DNA from: an uncultured Methylophaga sp.
Lineage (GTDB): Bacteria > Pseudomonadota > Gammaproteobacteria > Nitrosococcales > Methylophagaceae
Assembly (NCBI GenBank): GCA_947631375.1
Contig: CANRLD010000049.1
Coordinates: 1 to 10,746, forward strand
DNA length: 10,746 bases
Direction: 5' to 3'
This document shows positions 1-6,448 of the stretch, piece after piece. A model generated the notes under the pieces. The model was not told the DNA's origin and did not search any database. It was given only the letters and a program-made list of their open reading frames with translations. How positions within the stretch are numbered: the first letter of the stretch is position 1; the number at the start of each line of letters is the position of its first letter. The position numbers were made by a program, and so were the translations under genes.

Positions 1-469
1 GGACTCCATCACCCGTCTGGCGCGGGCATATAATACTGTGTCACCGTCGTCAGGAAAGGTATTGACCGGCGGGGTGAATGCAAATGCCTTACAACGTCCC
101 AAGCGTTTTTTCGGTGCAGCACGGAACATAGAAGAAGGTGGCAGCCTGACAATCATTGCAACTGCATTGATTGAAACAGGTTCGCGGATGGATGAGGTTA
201 TCTTTGAAGAGTTTAAAGGCACCGGTAATATGGAAGTTCTGCTTGAACGCAAACTTGCCGATCGCCGTATTTACCCTGCTATTAATGTCACGCGCTCTGG
301 TACGCGACGCGAAGAATTGCTGACAAGTGAAGAGGATCTGCAGAAGCTCTGGATCTTGCGTAAAATTCTTGCGCCAATGGAGCCAGTTGAGGCAATGGAA
401 TTCCTGATGGATCGTCTGAAATCAACAAAAACAAATGTAGAGTTTTTTGATTCCATGAAACAAGGCTAA
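1..469 (+). CDS. rho: Transcription termination factor Rho, C-terminal part (5' end outside window)
   Basis: This is the last 155 residues of Rho, the hexameric RNA-dependent ATPase/helicase that ends transcription at unstructured C-rich RNA. The reading frame is open from base 2 and continues off the left edge. The first visible residues, DSITRLARAYN, match the Walker B strand region that begins at Asp265 of E. coli Rho. The Q-loop region (PSSGKVLTGG, about residues 15-24 of the fragment), the R-loop (TGSRMDE, about 59-65) and the arginine-finger region (SGTRREELL, Arg about 102) are all present. The fragment length equals that of the same part of E. coli Rho (265-419), so the C-terminus looks intact. 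No terminator follows: the stop lies 8 bases before miaA. Rho is more often found next to trxA or alone, so its place before miaA is a local arrangement. The identification is very secure. Confidence 0.97.
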   Translation, partial: DSITRLARAYNTVSPSSGKVLTGGVNANALQRPKRFFGAARNIEEGGSLTIIATALIETGSRMDEVIFEEFKGTGNMEVLLERKLADRRIYPAINVTRSGTRREELLTSEEDLQKLWILRKILAPMEPVEAMEFLMDRLKSTKTNVEFFDSMKQG

Positions 470-477
470 CGTTAAGT

Positions 478-1428
478 TTGCTAACTTCACAACTGGCTCC
501 GCCAGCAATCTTTTTGATGGGTCCGACAGCGGCTGGAAAAACAGAACTGGCTATTTATTTAGCCAAGCATCTTCCGGTAGAAATTATCAGCGTGGATTCC
601 GCGCTTGTTTACAAACAGATGGATATTGGTACGGCTAAACCTGATGCAGAAACTCTGCATCAGTATCCCCATCATCTCATCGACATTATCGATCCAACAG
701 AAAGTTACTCAGCCGGACGTTTTCGGCATGAGGCACTGGAATTAATGGCTGATATCACTCGCCGCGGGAAAATCCCTTTATTGGTTGGCGGGACGATGTT
801 GTACTTTAAAACATTACAATACGGTATTGCGCAGCTACCGGAAGCTGATCCTGTTGTCAGAGAGAAATTAGCAAAAGAATGGCAGCAATTTGGTTTAGTG
901 CGGCTGCATCAGCGATTAGCGGGGATAGATCCGGTTTCTGCGAAACGAATTCATGTAAATGATCCACAAAGGTTATTGCGTGCGCTGGAAGTGTATGAAA
1001 TTACCGGGAAAACGTTAACCCAGCTAACCAAGGATTCCGCCTTTTCGTTACCTTATCGTGTGTTGAAAGTAATCTTGTCACCGTTTGAGCGAAGTGTGTT
1101 GCATCAAAGGATCGCTGATCGTTATCAGTCAATGATGCGCGCAGGGTTTATTGAGGAAGTTCGTAAACTGTTTGAGCGAAGTGATTTAAACGCTGCATTA
1201 CCAGCGATTAAAGCTGTAGGTTATCGACAGGCGTGGTCGCATCTTTGTGGTGAGTATGACGAAGAAGTGATGATTGAAAAGGCTACTATTGCCACACGGC
1301 AAATGGCGAAACGTCAATTAACCTGGCTGCGAGCTCAACATGATGGTGTCTGGTTTGATAGTGGTGAGGATTTACCAAAAGAGCAAGTATTGAATTTTAT
1401 CCAGGACAGGTTGTCAGATACTGACTAA
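478..1428 (+). CDS. miaA: tRNA dimethylallyltransferase MiaA
   Basis: This enzyme transfers the dimethylallyl group from DMAPP to N6 of adenosine 37 in tRNAs that read UNN codons (the i6A37 modification), which supports reading-frame maintenance. The 316-residue length is typical. The P-loop GPTAAGKT is at residues 15-22, VDSA with the catalytic Asp at 39-42, VGGTMLY at 103-109, the DPQRL segment at 162-166, GYRQ at 248-251, and the conserved RQMAKRQLTW near the C-terminus at 274-283. The start is TTG at 478. The next in-frame Met lies inside the P-loop strand and would destroy the fold, so TTG is preferred; an AAGG at 462-465, overlapping the end of rho, may serve as a distant ribosome-binding site. 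The gene is probably translationally coupled to rho. In most gammaproteobacteria mutL sits here instead of rho. The identification is secure; the exact start is slightly less so. Confidence 0.96.
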   Translation: MLTSQLAPPAIFLMGPTAAGKTELAIYLAKHLPVEIISVDSALVYKQMDIGTAKPDAETLHQYPHHLIDIIDPTESYSAGRFRHEALELMADITRRGKIPLLVGGTMLYFKTLQYGIAQLPEADPVVREKLAKEWQQFGLVRLHQRLAGIDPVSAKRIHVNDPQRLLRALEVYEITGKTLTQLTKDSAFSLPYRVLKVILSPFERSVLHQRIADRYQSMMRAGFIEEVRKLFERSDLNAALPAIKAVGYRQAWSHLCGEYDEEVMIEKATIATRQMAKRQLTWLRAQHDGVWFDSGEDLPKEQVLNFIQDRLSDTD

Positions 1429-1431
1429 TGC

Positions 1432-1459
1432 TTGACGATTTTACTCAGCCTTTTAGAAT
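1432..1459 (+). promoter_or_regulatory. Predicted sigma70-type promoter for hfq
   Basis: TTGACG (1432-1437) and TAGAAT (1454-1459) are separated by 16 bases. Each matches five of six positions of the sigma70 -35 and -10 consensus. It sits just after the miaA stop and about 50 bases before the hfq start, so it would let hfq be transcribed independently of rho-miaA. In E. coli hfq also has promoters of its own, there inside and upstream of miaA. Prediction only. Confidence 0.55.
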
Positions 1460-1502
1460 GCAAAATTATCTTTTTTTGATGTTTAACAATAATAACAATG
1501 AT

Positions 1503-1506
1503 GGAG
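1503..1506 (+). promoter_or_regulatory. Ribosome-binding site that sets the hfq start
   Basis: GGAG lies 6 bases before the ATG at 1513. Two in-frame ATGs further upstream (1498 and 1501) would sit on or before this site and add five extra residues (MMESI). The conserved Hfq N-terminus MAKxQSLQDPFLN begins at 1513, so this Shine-Dalgarno decides for the downstream ATG. Confidence 0.8.
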
Positions 1507-1512
1507 TCAATA

Positions 1513-1737
1513 ATGGCTAAAGCCCAATCCTTGCAGGACCCCTTCTTAAACGCATTACGTCGAGAAAATGTGCCGGTTTCAATCTATTTGGTAAATGGTA
1601 TTAAGTTGCAGGGCCAGATTGATTCCTTTGATCAATTTGTAATTTTGCTGAAAAACTCAGTCAACCAAATGGTTTATAAACACGCCATTTCAACGATTGT
1701 TCCGGCAAGAAACGTCAATATTAATCACGAAGAATAA
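1513..1737 (+). CDS. hfq: RNA chaperone Hfq, short C-terminal tail
   Basis: Hfq is the hexameric Sm-like ring that binds U-rich 3' ends of small RNAs on its proximal face and A-rich mRNA sites on its distal face. It promotes sRNA-mRNA pairing in the cytoplasm. The protein has 74 residues. Proximal-face residues Gln8 and Phe42 and the YKHAIS motif (Lys56-His57) are present, as is distal-face Tyr25. Two things differ from E. coli. The rim motif reads RREN (16-19) in place of RRER, losing one of the rim arginines. The disordered tail stops about nine residues after VPAR..., against a 102-residue E. coli protein. The acidic end (NHEE) is kept. It has its own promoter candidate upstream, and hflX follows after 13 bases. 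The start at 1513 is chosen from GGAG and family alignment. The identification is secure. Confidence 0.97.
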   Translation: MAKAQSLQDPFLNALRRENVPVSIYLVNGIKLQGQIDSFDQFVILLKNSVNQMVYKHAISTIVPARNVNINHEE

Positions 1738-1750
1738 GGGAGTTTGCTGA

Positions 1751-2896
1751 TTGTTTGAGCGCCCGGATAGCGATGCGGCTTTCGAAGAAAACTCCGCGCA
1801 AGAGGCAGTCGTACTGGTACATCTCGACTTTAATACGCGAGATTTTGATGAAACGCATCAGGAGTTTCTTGAACTGGTCAAGTCGACCGGTGCCAAGATT
1901 GCGGCGATCACCCATGGAAAACGACAACGACCTGATTCAAAATATTTTGCTGGCTCGGGAAAAGTAGAAGAAATTGCTGAAACGGTCATGGCACATGATG
2001 CAGCCGTTGTTATTTTTAACCATGAACTTTCGCCAAGTCAGGAGCGTAACCTTGAGCAACGATTAAAATGTCGGGTTTTGGGGCGAACCGGTCTGATACT
2101 TGATATTTTTGCTCGCAGGGCGCGATCCCATGAGGGAAAACTTCAGGTTGAATTGGCACAGTTGCAGCATCTTTCTACTCGACTGGTACGTGGCTGGACG
2201 CATCTGGAAAGACAAAAAGGCGGGATCGGTTTACGTGGGCCTGGCGAAACCCAGCTTGAAACAGACAGACGATTACTTGGCCAACGGATCAAGTCGCTGA
2301 AAAAACGACTTGAAAAAGTTCGTTCCCAGCGTGAGCAAGGACGTCGCTCAAGACAACGTGCAGGCGTGCCGGTTGTATCACTGGTCGGTTATACAAACGT
2401 TGGTAAATCCACTTTATTTAACCGGCTGACTTCCGCTGAGGTTTATGCCGATGACAGATTATTTGCTACGCTGGATCCGACACTGCGCCGAATTCGTCTG
2501 CCTGATACCGAGACATTGATCCTGGCTGATACCGTTGGTTTTATCCGTCAGCTTCCCCATGATTTGGTTGAGTCTTTCAGTTCTACATTAGAAGAAACAC
2601 GGGATGCTTCCTTATTACTGCATGTTGTTGATGCGGCTGCAGTTGATCGAGAAGAGCTGATGGAGCATGTTGATGCGGTGTTACAGCAAATTGACGCTGA
2701 TGAACTACCGCAACTTATCATTTATAACAAAATAGATCGGCTGGAAAATGTAAAACCCAAGCTTGAAAGAGATCAGCAAGGTATAATTCGTCGTATTTGG
2801 CTTTCTGCCAATACTGGTGAAGGCTTGGAGTTGTTAAGACTGGCATTGCAGGAATATTTCCCCGAGCAGTTATCGACAGCTGAGATCGCTAATTAA
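1751..2896 (+). CDS. hflX: GTPase HflX (ribosome-splitting/rescue factor), lacking the C-terminal domain
   Basis: HflX is a GTPase of the OBG-HflX superfamily that binds 50S/70S ribosomes and splits stalled ribosomes, notably under heat stress. The N-terminal HflX domain spans about residues 1-150, followed by a charged coiled-coil linker and the GTPase domain from about 205. Visible motifs are the HflX signature GGIGLRGPGETQLE (157-170), G1 GYTNVGKS (213-220), G3 DTVGF (260-264), G4 NKID (326-329) and G5 LSAN (351-354). The protein has 381 residues and ends about 16 residues after the GTPase core; the roughly 45-residue C-terminal domain of E. coli HflX (426 residues) is absent. The bases after the stop do not encode it in any frame. 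The start is TTG at 1751, 8 bases after AAGGGAG (1736-1742), which overlaps the hfq stop; MFERPD matches the E. coli start MFDRYD. The identification is secure. Confidence 0.96.
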   Translation: MFERPDSDAAFEENSAQEAVVLVHLDFNTRDFDETHQEFLELVKSTGAKIAAITHGKRQRPDSKYFAGSGKVEEIAETVMAHDAAVVIFNHELSPSQERNLEQRLKCRVLGRTGLILDIFARRARSHEGKLQVELAQLQHLSTRLVRGWTHLERQKGGIGLRGPGETQLETDRRLLGQRIKSLKKRLEKVRSQREQGRRSRQRAGVPVVSLVGYTNVGKSTLFNRLTSAEVYADDRLFATLDPTLRRIRLPDTETLILADTVGFIRQLPHDLVESFSSTLEETRDASLLLHVVDAAAVDREELMEHVDAVLQQIDADELPQLIIYNKIDRLENVKPKLERDQQGIIRRIWLSANTGEGLELLRLALQEYFPEQLSTAEIAN

Positions 2897-2909
2897 TACA
2901 GGCTTTTGG

Positions 2910-2937
2910 TTGCTATCGGTAATCATCTCCGTAAAAT
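2910..2937 (+). promoter_or_regulatory. Candidate promoter upstream of hflK
   Basis: TTGCTA (2910-2915, four of six positions) and TAAAAT (2932-2937, five of six) are spaced by 16 bases in the 93-base gap between hflX and hflK. This gap is the longest inside the cluster and has no clear terminator, so hflK-purA could be transcribed both by read-through and from here. The -35 match is weak and the AT-rich context makes chance matches likely. Confidence 0.35.
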
Positions 2938-2979
2938 AGATCCATTAGATTCCCAGAGTAAAAATATAAATTAAATTTT

Positions 2980-2983
2980 GGAG
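2980..2983 (+). promoter_or_regulatory. Ribosome-binding site that sets the hflK start
   Basis: GGAG ends 6 bases before the ATG at 2990. An in-frame TTG at 2978 overlaps this site and would add MERY before the conserved MAWN start of HflK; it is therefore part of the leader and not the start. Confidence 0.8.
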
Positions 2984-2989
2984 CGGTAC

Positions 2990-4183
2990 ATGGCTTGGAA
3001 TGAACCCGGTAGTGGTGATAAAGACCCTTGGGGTAAGCGTGGTAATGACAGCCCACCAGATCTCGATGAGGTAATCAAAAACCTGCAGCGTAAGGTGGCG
3101 GGTCTGTTTGGCGGCAACAGCGGCAGCAGTCAACCTCCTGAAGGTGCTGGTAAAGCGGGATCAGTTGGTGCGGGCTTGATCGCTATTATTATTTTGTTGG
3201 TCTGGTTATTGTCAGGTATCTATATTATAGAACCTGCGGAACGTGGTGTGGTGCTGCGTTTTGGACAATATAACCACACTTCAATGCCAGGGCCTCACTG
3301 GCGTTTTCCTTATCCGATTGATCGGGTTGAAGTGGTTGATGTTGCGAAAATCCGCTCCGTTGAAATTGGCTACCGTTCCAGTGGTGGTCGTCCCGAAAGC
3401 AATGTTTTATCAGAATCACTGATGCTGACGAATGATGAAAATATTGTTGATCTGAAAATTGCCGGTCAATATCGCATCAACGATGCTGCCCAGTATTTAT
3501 TTAATGTTCGAAATCCCGACACTATTTTGCGGCAAATGATGGAAAGTGCAGTACGTGAAGTTGTTGGTCAATCGACCATGGACTTTGTATTGACTGAAGG
3601 TCGTAGTGAAGTTGCTACCCGCACCGAGCAACGGTTGCAGGAAATGCTGGACGCACATGCGACAGGATTGACGGTCACCAGTGTCAGTATGCAGGATGTT
3701 CAGCCACCTGAGCAGGTACAGGATGCATTTGCCGACGTGGTTAAAGCGCGTGAAGATGAAGTGCGTGCTAAAAATGAAGCAGAAGCATATTCGAATGACA
3801 TTATTCCCCGTGCACGGGGCCAGGCTTTCCGCGTTATTCAGGAAGCCGAAGCTTATAAAAGTCAGGTGGTTGCCCGGGCAAATGGTGAGGCCAGTCGTTT
3901 TACGCAGGTCATGACGGAATATGAAAAGGCGCCACTTATCACTCAGGAACGTCTTTATATCGATGCTATGGAATCAGTTTATAGCCGTAGTCAGAAAGTG
4001 ATGGTTGATGTAGATAGTGGGGGTAACAACGTATTGTACCTGCCGCTCGATAAAATGCGTGGCAGCAGTAGCAATGTGCCTCGTGTCGATTTAAATAACC
4101 TGAACTACCCAACCACTAATAATCCCCAAACGGTACCGAGCTCACCTGCCCAGGATAGTTCACGTAGTCGGGGAGGACGTTAA
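2990..4183 (+). CDS. hflK: HflK, SPFH-domain subunit of the HflKC membrane complex (FtsH regulator)
   Basis: HflK and HflC assemble in the inner membrane into a large cage around the AAA protease FtsH and modulate its degradation of membrane proteins. The 397-residue protein opens with the typical MAWNEPG...DPWG and a Gly/Pro-rich cytoplasmic segment. One transmembrane helix follows (about 61-80), then the SPFH/band-7 domain starting at EPAERGVVLRFG (81-92). A long Ala/Glu/Arg-rich helical region spans about 240-325 and contains EAEAYSNDIIPRARGQA. The tail is Ser/Asn/Gly-rich and low complexity, as in the family. The start at 2990 rests on GGAG spacing and on the conserved N-terminus. hflC begins 2 bases after the stop, with its ribosome-binding site inside the 3' end of hflK, so the two subunits should be made together. 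The identification is secure. Confidence 0.96.
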   Translation: MAWNEPGSGDKDPWGKRGNDSPPDLDEVIKNLQRKVAGLFGGNSGSSQPPEGAGKAGSVGAGLIAIIILLVWLLSGIYIIEPAERGVVLRFGQYNHTSMPGPHWRFPYPIDRVEVVDVAKIRSVEIGYRSSGGRPESNVLSESLMLTNDENIVDLKIAGQYRINDAAQYLFNVRNPDTILRQMMESAVREVVGQSTMDFVLTEGRSEVATRTEQRLQEMLDAHATGLTVTSVSMQDVQPPEQVQDAFADVVKAREDEVRAKNEAEAYSNDIIPRARGQAFRVIQEAEAYKSQVVARANGEASRFTQVMTEYEKAPLITQERLYIDAMESVYSRSQKVMVDVDSGGNNVLYLPLDKMRGSSSNVPRVDLNNLNYPTTNNPQTVPSSPAQDSSRSRGGR

Positions 4184-4185
4184 TT

Positions 4186-5055
4186 ATGAGTTCTAGATTT
4201 ACTACTATTATTTTTATTGTTGTCCTGGCATTAATATCACTGAGTTCTGCCGTCTTTTTCGTTGATGAGCGGGAACGGGTAATTTTGCTGCGCTTAGGAC
4301 AGATTGAGCGTGCAGATCTTGAACCTGGTATTCATTTTAAAATTCCGTTTGTCAATGAAGTGCGTCGTTTTGATGGCCGTATCCTTAGTCTGGATGCCAC
4401 GCCTGCCCGTTATCTTACTGGCGAAAAGAAAAACGTAATTGTCGACTCCTTTATCCTCTGGCGGGTATCTGATGTTGCGAGCTACTTCACCTCAATGGGC
4501 GGTGATGAGGAAAGTGCACAATTGCGCTTGTCGCAAATTATTAAAGATGGCCTGCGCGCAGAGTTCGGCCGACGCACAATTCAGGAAGTCGTTTCTGGTG
4601 AGCGGTCTGACATGGTTAGCGGGTTGATCGCTGAAGCAAATCGTATTTCTGAAGATTTCGGCATTGAAGTGGTGAATGTGCGGATAAAGCGCATCGATCT
4701 GCCGACAGAAGTCAGTGCCTCTGTGTACACCCGTATGGAAGCAGAGCGTGAGCGCGTGGCCAAAGATTTACGTTCGCGTGGTGCTGAGGAAGCCGAAAAA
4801 ATTCGTTCTGATGCAGACAGGCAGCGCACCGTTATTCTGGCTGAAGCCAATCGTCAGGCAGAAATGCTTCGCGGTGAAGGTGATGCTATTGCCACACAAG
4901 TGTATGCGGATGCTTTCGGGCAAAATGAATCCTTTTATTCATTTTATCGCCGCTTAGGTGCTTATCAGCATATTTTTCAGGGCGACGATTTACTGGTTAT
5001 TGAACCAAAAGGCGAGTTTTTCAACAGTTTCAGTGACCTGAGTACGTTGAACTAG
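4186..5055 (+). CDS. hflC: HflC, SPFH-domain partner of HflK
   Basis: This is the second subunit of the HflKC complex that encloses FtsH. The 289-residue protein has a single N-terminal membrane helix (about 6-26), followed at once by VDERERVILLRLGQI (26-40), the start of the SPFH domain. The conserved DGRILSLDATP is at 63-73, RAEFGRRTIQEVVSGER at 124-140 and MEAERERVAKDLRSRG at 184-199; the region to about 240 is a predicted long helix. It is shorter than E. coli HflC (334 residues), mostly because of a segment missing from the later half; shorter forms are common outside enterobacteria. GGGGAGGA (4170-4177) lies 8 bases before the ATG. The TAG stop shares its G with the GTG start of the next gene. 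The identification is secure. Confidence 0.95.
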   Translation: MSSRFTTIIFIVVLALISLSSAVFFVDERERVILLRLGQIERADLEPGIHFKIPFVNEVRRFDGRILSLDATPARYLTGEKKNVIVDSFILWRVSDVASYFTSMGGDEESAQLRLSQIIKDGLRAEFGRRTIQEVVSGERSDMVSGLIAEANRISEDFGIEVVNVRIKRIDLPTEVSASVYTRMEAERERVAKDLRSRGAEEAEKIRSDADRQRTVILAEANRQAEMLRGEGDAIATQVYADAFGQNESFYSFYRRLGAYQHIFQGDDLLVIEPKGEFFNSFSDLSTLN

Positions 5056-5252
5056 TGAGTGATTCACTGATACACAGTTTGTGGCTTGCTGTGGCATTAA
5101 TGCTGATAATCGAGGGTTTTTTACCTTTCTTGAATCCTGCAGCACTAAAGCGAGTCTTATTGCAGGTCGCGACAATGACTGAGCAGCAATTACGTATGGC
5201 CGGGCTGCTCAGTATGTGTATCGGTTTGCTGATTCTGTATTGGGTTAATTAA
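5055..5252 (+). CDS. DUF2065 (YjeT-family) small inner-membrane protein
   Basis: This 65-residue hydrophobic protein has two predicted membrane helices (about 7-27 and 46-63) joined by a short basic/polar loop. The first helix carries the family pattern ALxLxxEGxxPFLxP, as in E. coli YjeT, which also sits between hflC and purA. Its function is not established; the fixed position after hflC suggests a link to HflKC or FtsH, but this is inference. The GTG start overlaps the hflC stop by one base (TAGTG) and there is no clear Shine-Dalgarno, so translation probably depends on ribosomes finishing hflC. The stop lies 5 bases before hisZ. Family assignment is confident from sequence and place; a molecular role cannot be given. 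Confidence 0.88.
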   Translation: MSDSLIHSLWLAVALMLIIEGFLPFLNPAALKRVLLQVATMTEQQLRMAGLLSMCIGLLILYWVN

Positions 5253-5257
5253 ATTAC

Positions 5258-6448
5258 ATGACGTTAAATGAAAGTTGGCTACTTCCTGAGGGTATAGATG
5301 AATTAATGCCCGAAGAAGCTGCACAGTTGGAAAGAATGCGGCGGTTGCTGATTGATCGGATGAATAGCTGGGGCTATCAACTGATTGTTCCGCCGCTGGT
5401 TGAATACCTTGATTCCTTATTGACAGGCACAGCAAAAACTCTGGATCTGCAAACGTTCAAATTGATAGATCAACTGTCTGGTCGCTTGCTGGGAATTCGA
5501 GCCGATATGACGCCGCAAGTCGCTAGAATCGCGGCGCACCGCTTAGGTGACACAACTGATATTTTACGACTTTGCTATATCGGCAGTGTACTGCGTACAA
5601 CACCTGTAGCTCAGGCCAGTTCTCGTAATCCGGTTCAGTTAGGGGCCGAAATATATGGTCACGCTGGTCCTGAAAGTGATATGGAAAGTATTCAGCTGAT
5701 GGCTGAACTGTTAAGGATCAGCGGTGTTACCGAAGGTCTGTCATTGGATATCGGTCATGTCGGTATTTATCGGGGACTTGCACATTTTGCCGAACTGAAT
5801 GAGCAGCAGGAGCAAGCACTGTTTTCAGCGATGCAACGTAAGGCATTACCGGAAATTAATCAGCTATTGGATGAGTACCATGTTGTCGAACCTGTTCGTA
5901 CGATGCTGGCCGCTTTGGCTGAGCTTCATGGTGGAGATACGGTCTTGCAGAAGGCGGAAAGCGTCTTGCAAGGCGCCCCAGAGCCGGTATTAAAAGCGCT
6001 AAACAATCTGAAGTTACTGGCAAAGATGTGTCAGCAGCGTTTACCAGATGTGCAACTGAGTTTTGATTTGGCAGAGTTACGCGGCTACAACTACCATACC
6101 GGAGTGGTTTTCGCTGCCTATCGGCTTGGTTTTGCCACGGCTATTGCACTCGGCGGACGTTATGATGATATTGGTCAGGACTTTGGTCGAGCCCAACCAG
6201 CAACAGGATTCAGTCTGGATCTGAAAAAGTTGGTAACCAGTTTTCCGAAGCAGACTGAAAAGCGGTCGGTGATTACTGCAAGCTGGTCGGCAGATCCTTC
6301 TCAACTTGAGGCGGTCGCAAGCTTGCGCGAGCAAGGTAATATTGTGATATTCGACTTGCCCGATAGTAATGTGCAAACCGAAAAAGCATTGATTCAACAA
6401 AATGGCCACTGGCAAGTGGTCGAAACAGGAAGCAACACGCGTGGCTAA
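5258..6448 (+). CDS. hisZ: ATP phosphoribosyltransferase regulatory subunit HisZ
   Basis: HisZ is a paralogue of histidyl-tRNA synthetase without aminoacylation activity. It pairs with the short form of HisG in an octamer that catalyses and feedback-regulates the first step of histidine synthesis. The 396-residue protein starts NESWLLPEGIDELMP (4-18), as in hisZ-purA clusters of other gammaproteobacteria. Class II synthetase-like elements are visible: RADMTPQVAR (81-90), the motif-2 region LRLCYIGSVLRT (103-114), ELRGYNYHTG (273-282) and motif-3-like ALGGRYDDIG (297-306). It lacks a HisS anticodon-binding domain of normal size, which separates it from true HisS. The ATG at 5258 has no good Shine-Dalgarno and is probably coupled to the gene before it. 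Its presence predicts a short-form HisG elsewhere in the genome. The 3' end overlaps purA by 8 bases. Confidence 0.94.
   Translation: MTLNESWLLPEGIDELMPEEAAQLERMRRLLIDRMNSWGYQLIVPPLVEYLDSLLTGTAKTLDLQTFKLIDQLSGRLLGIRADMTPQVARIAAHRLGDTTDILRLCYIGSVLRTTPVAQASSRNPVQLGAEIYGHAGPESDMESIQLMAELLRISGVTEGLSLDIGHVGIYRGLAHFAELNEQQEQALFSAMQRKALPEINQLLDEYHVVEPVRTMLAALAELHGGDTVLQKAESVLQGAPEPVLKALNNLKLLAKMCQQRLPDVQLSFDLAELRGYNYHTGVVFAAYRLGFATAIALGGRYDDIGQDFGRAQPATGFSLDLKKLVTSFPKQTEKRSVITASWSADPSQLEAVASLREQGNIVIFDLPDSNVQTEKALIQQNGHWQVVETGSNTRG
6427..6430 (+). promoter_or_regulatory. Ribosome-binding site inside hisZ for purA
   Basis: AGGA lies 10 bases before the GTG at 6441 and inside the last codons of hisZ. 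An in-frame ATG at 6402 would add 13 residues that are simply the other-frame reading of hisZ and are absent from PurA proteins, so the GTG is taken as the start. Confidence 0.6.

Noticed and set aside
1498..1512. Five-codon N-terminal extension of Hfq from ATG 1498 or 1501
   Set aside because: The ribosome-binding site GGAG (1503-1506) lies inside it and the conserved Hfq N-terminus begins at 1513.
6402..6440. Thirteen-residue extension of PurA from ATG 6402
   Set aside because: It lies entirely within the coding end of hisZ, has no match to PurA proteins, and GTG 6441 gives the family N-terminus.
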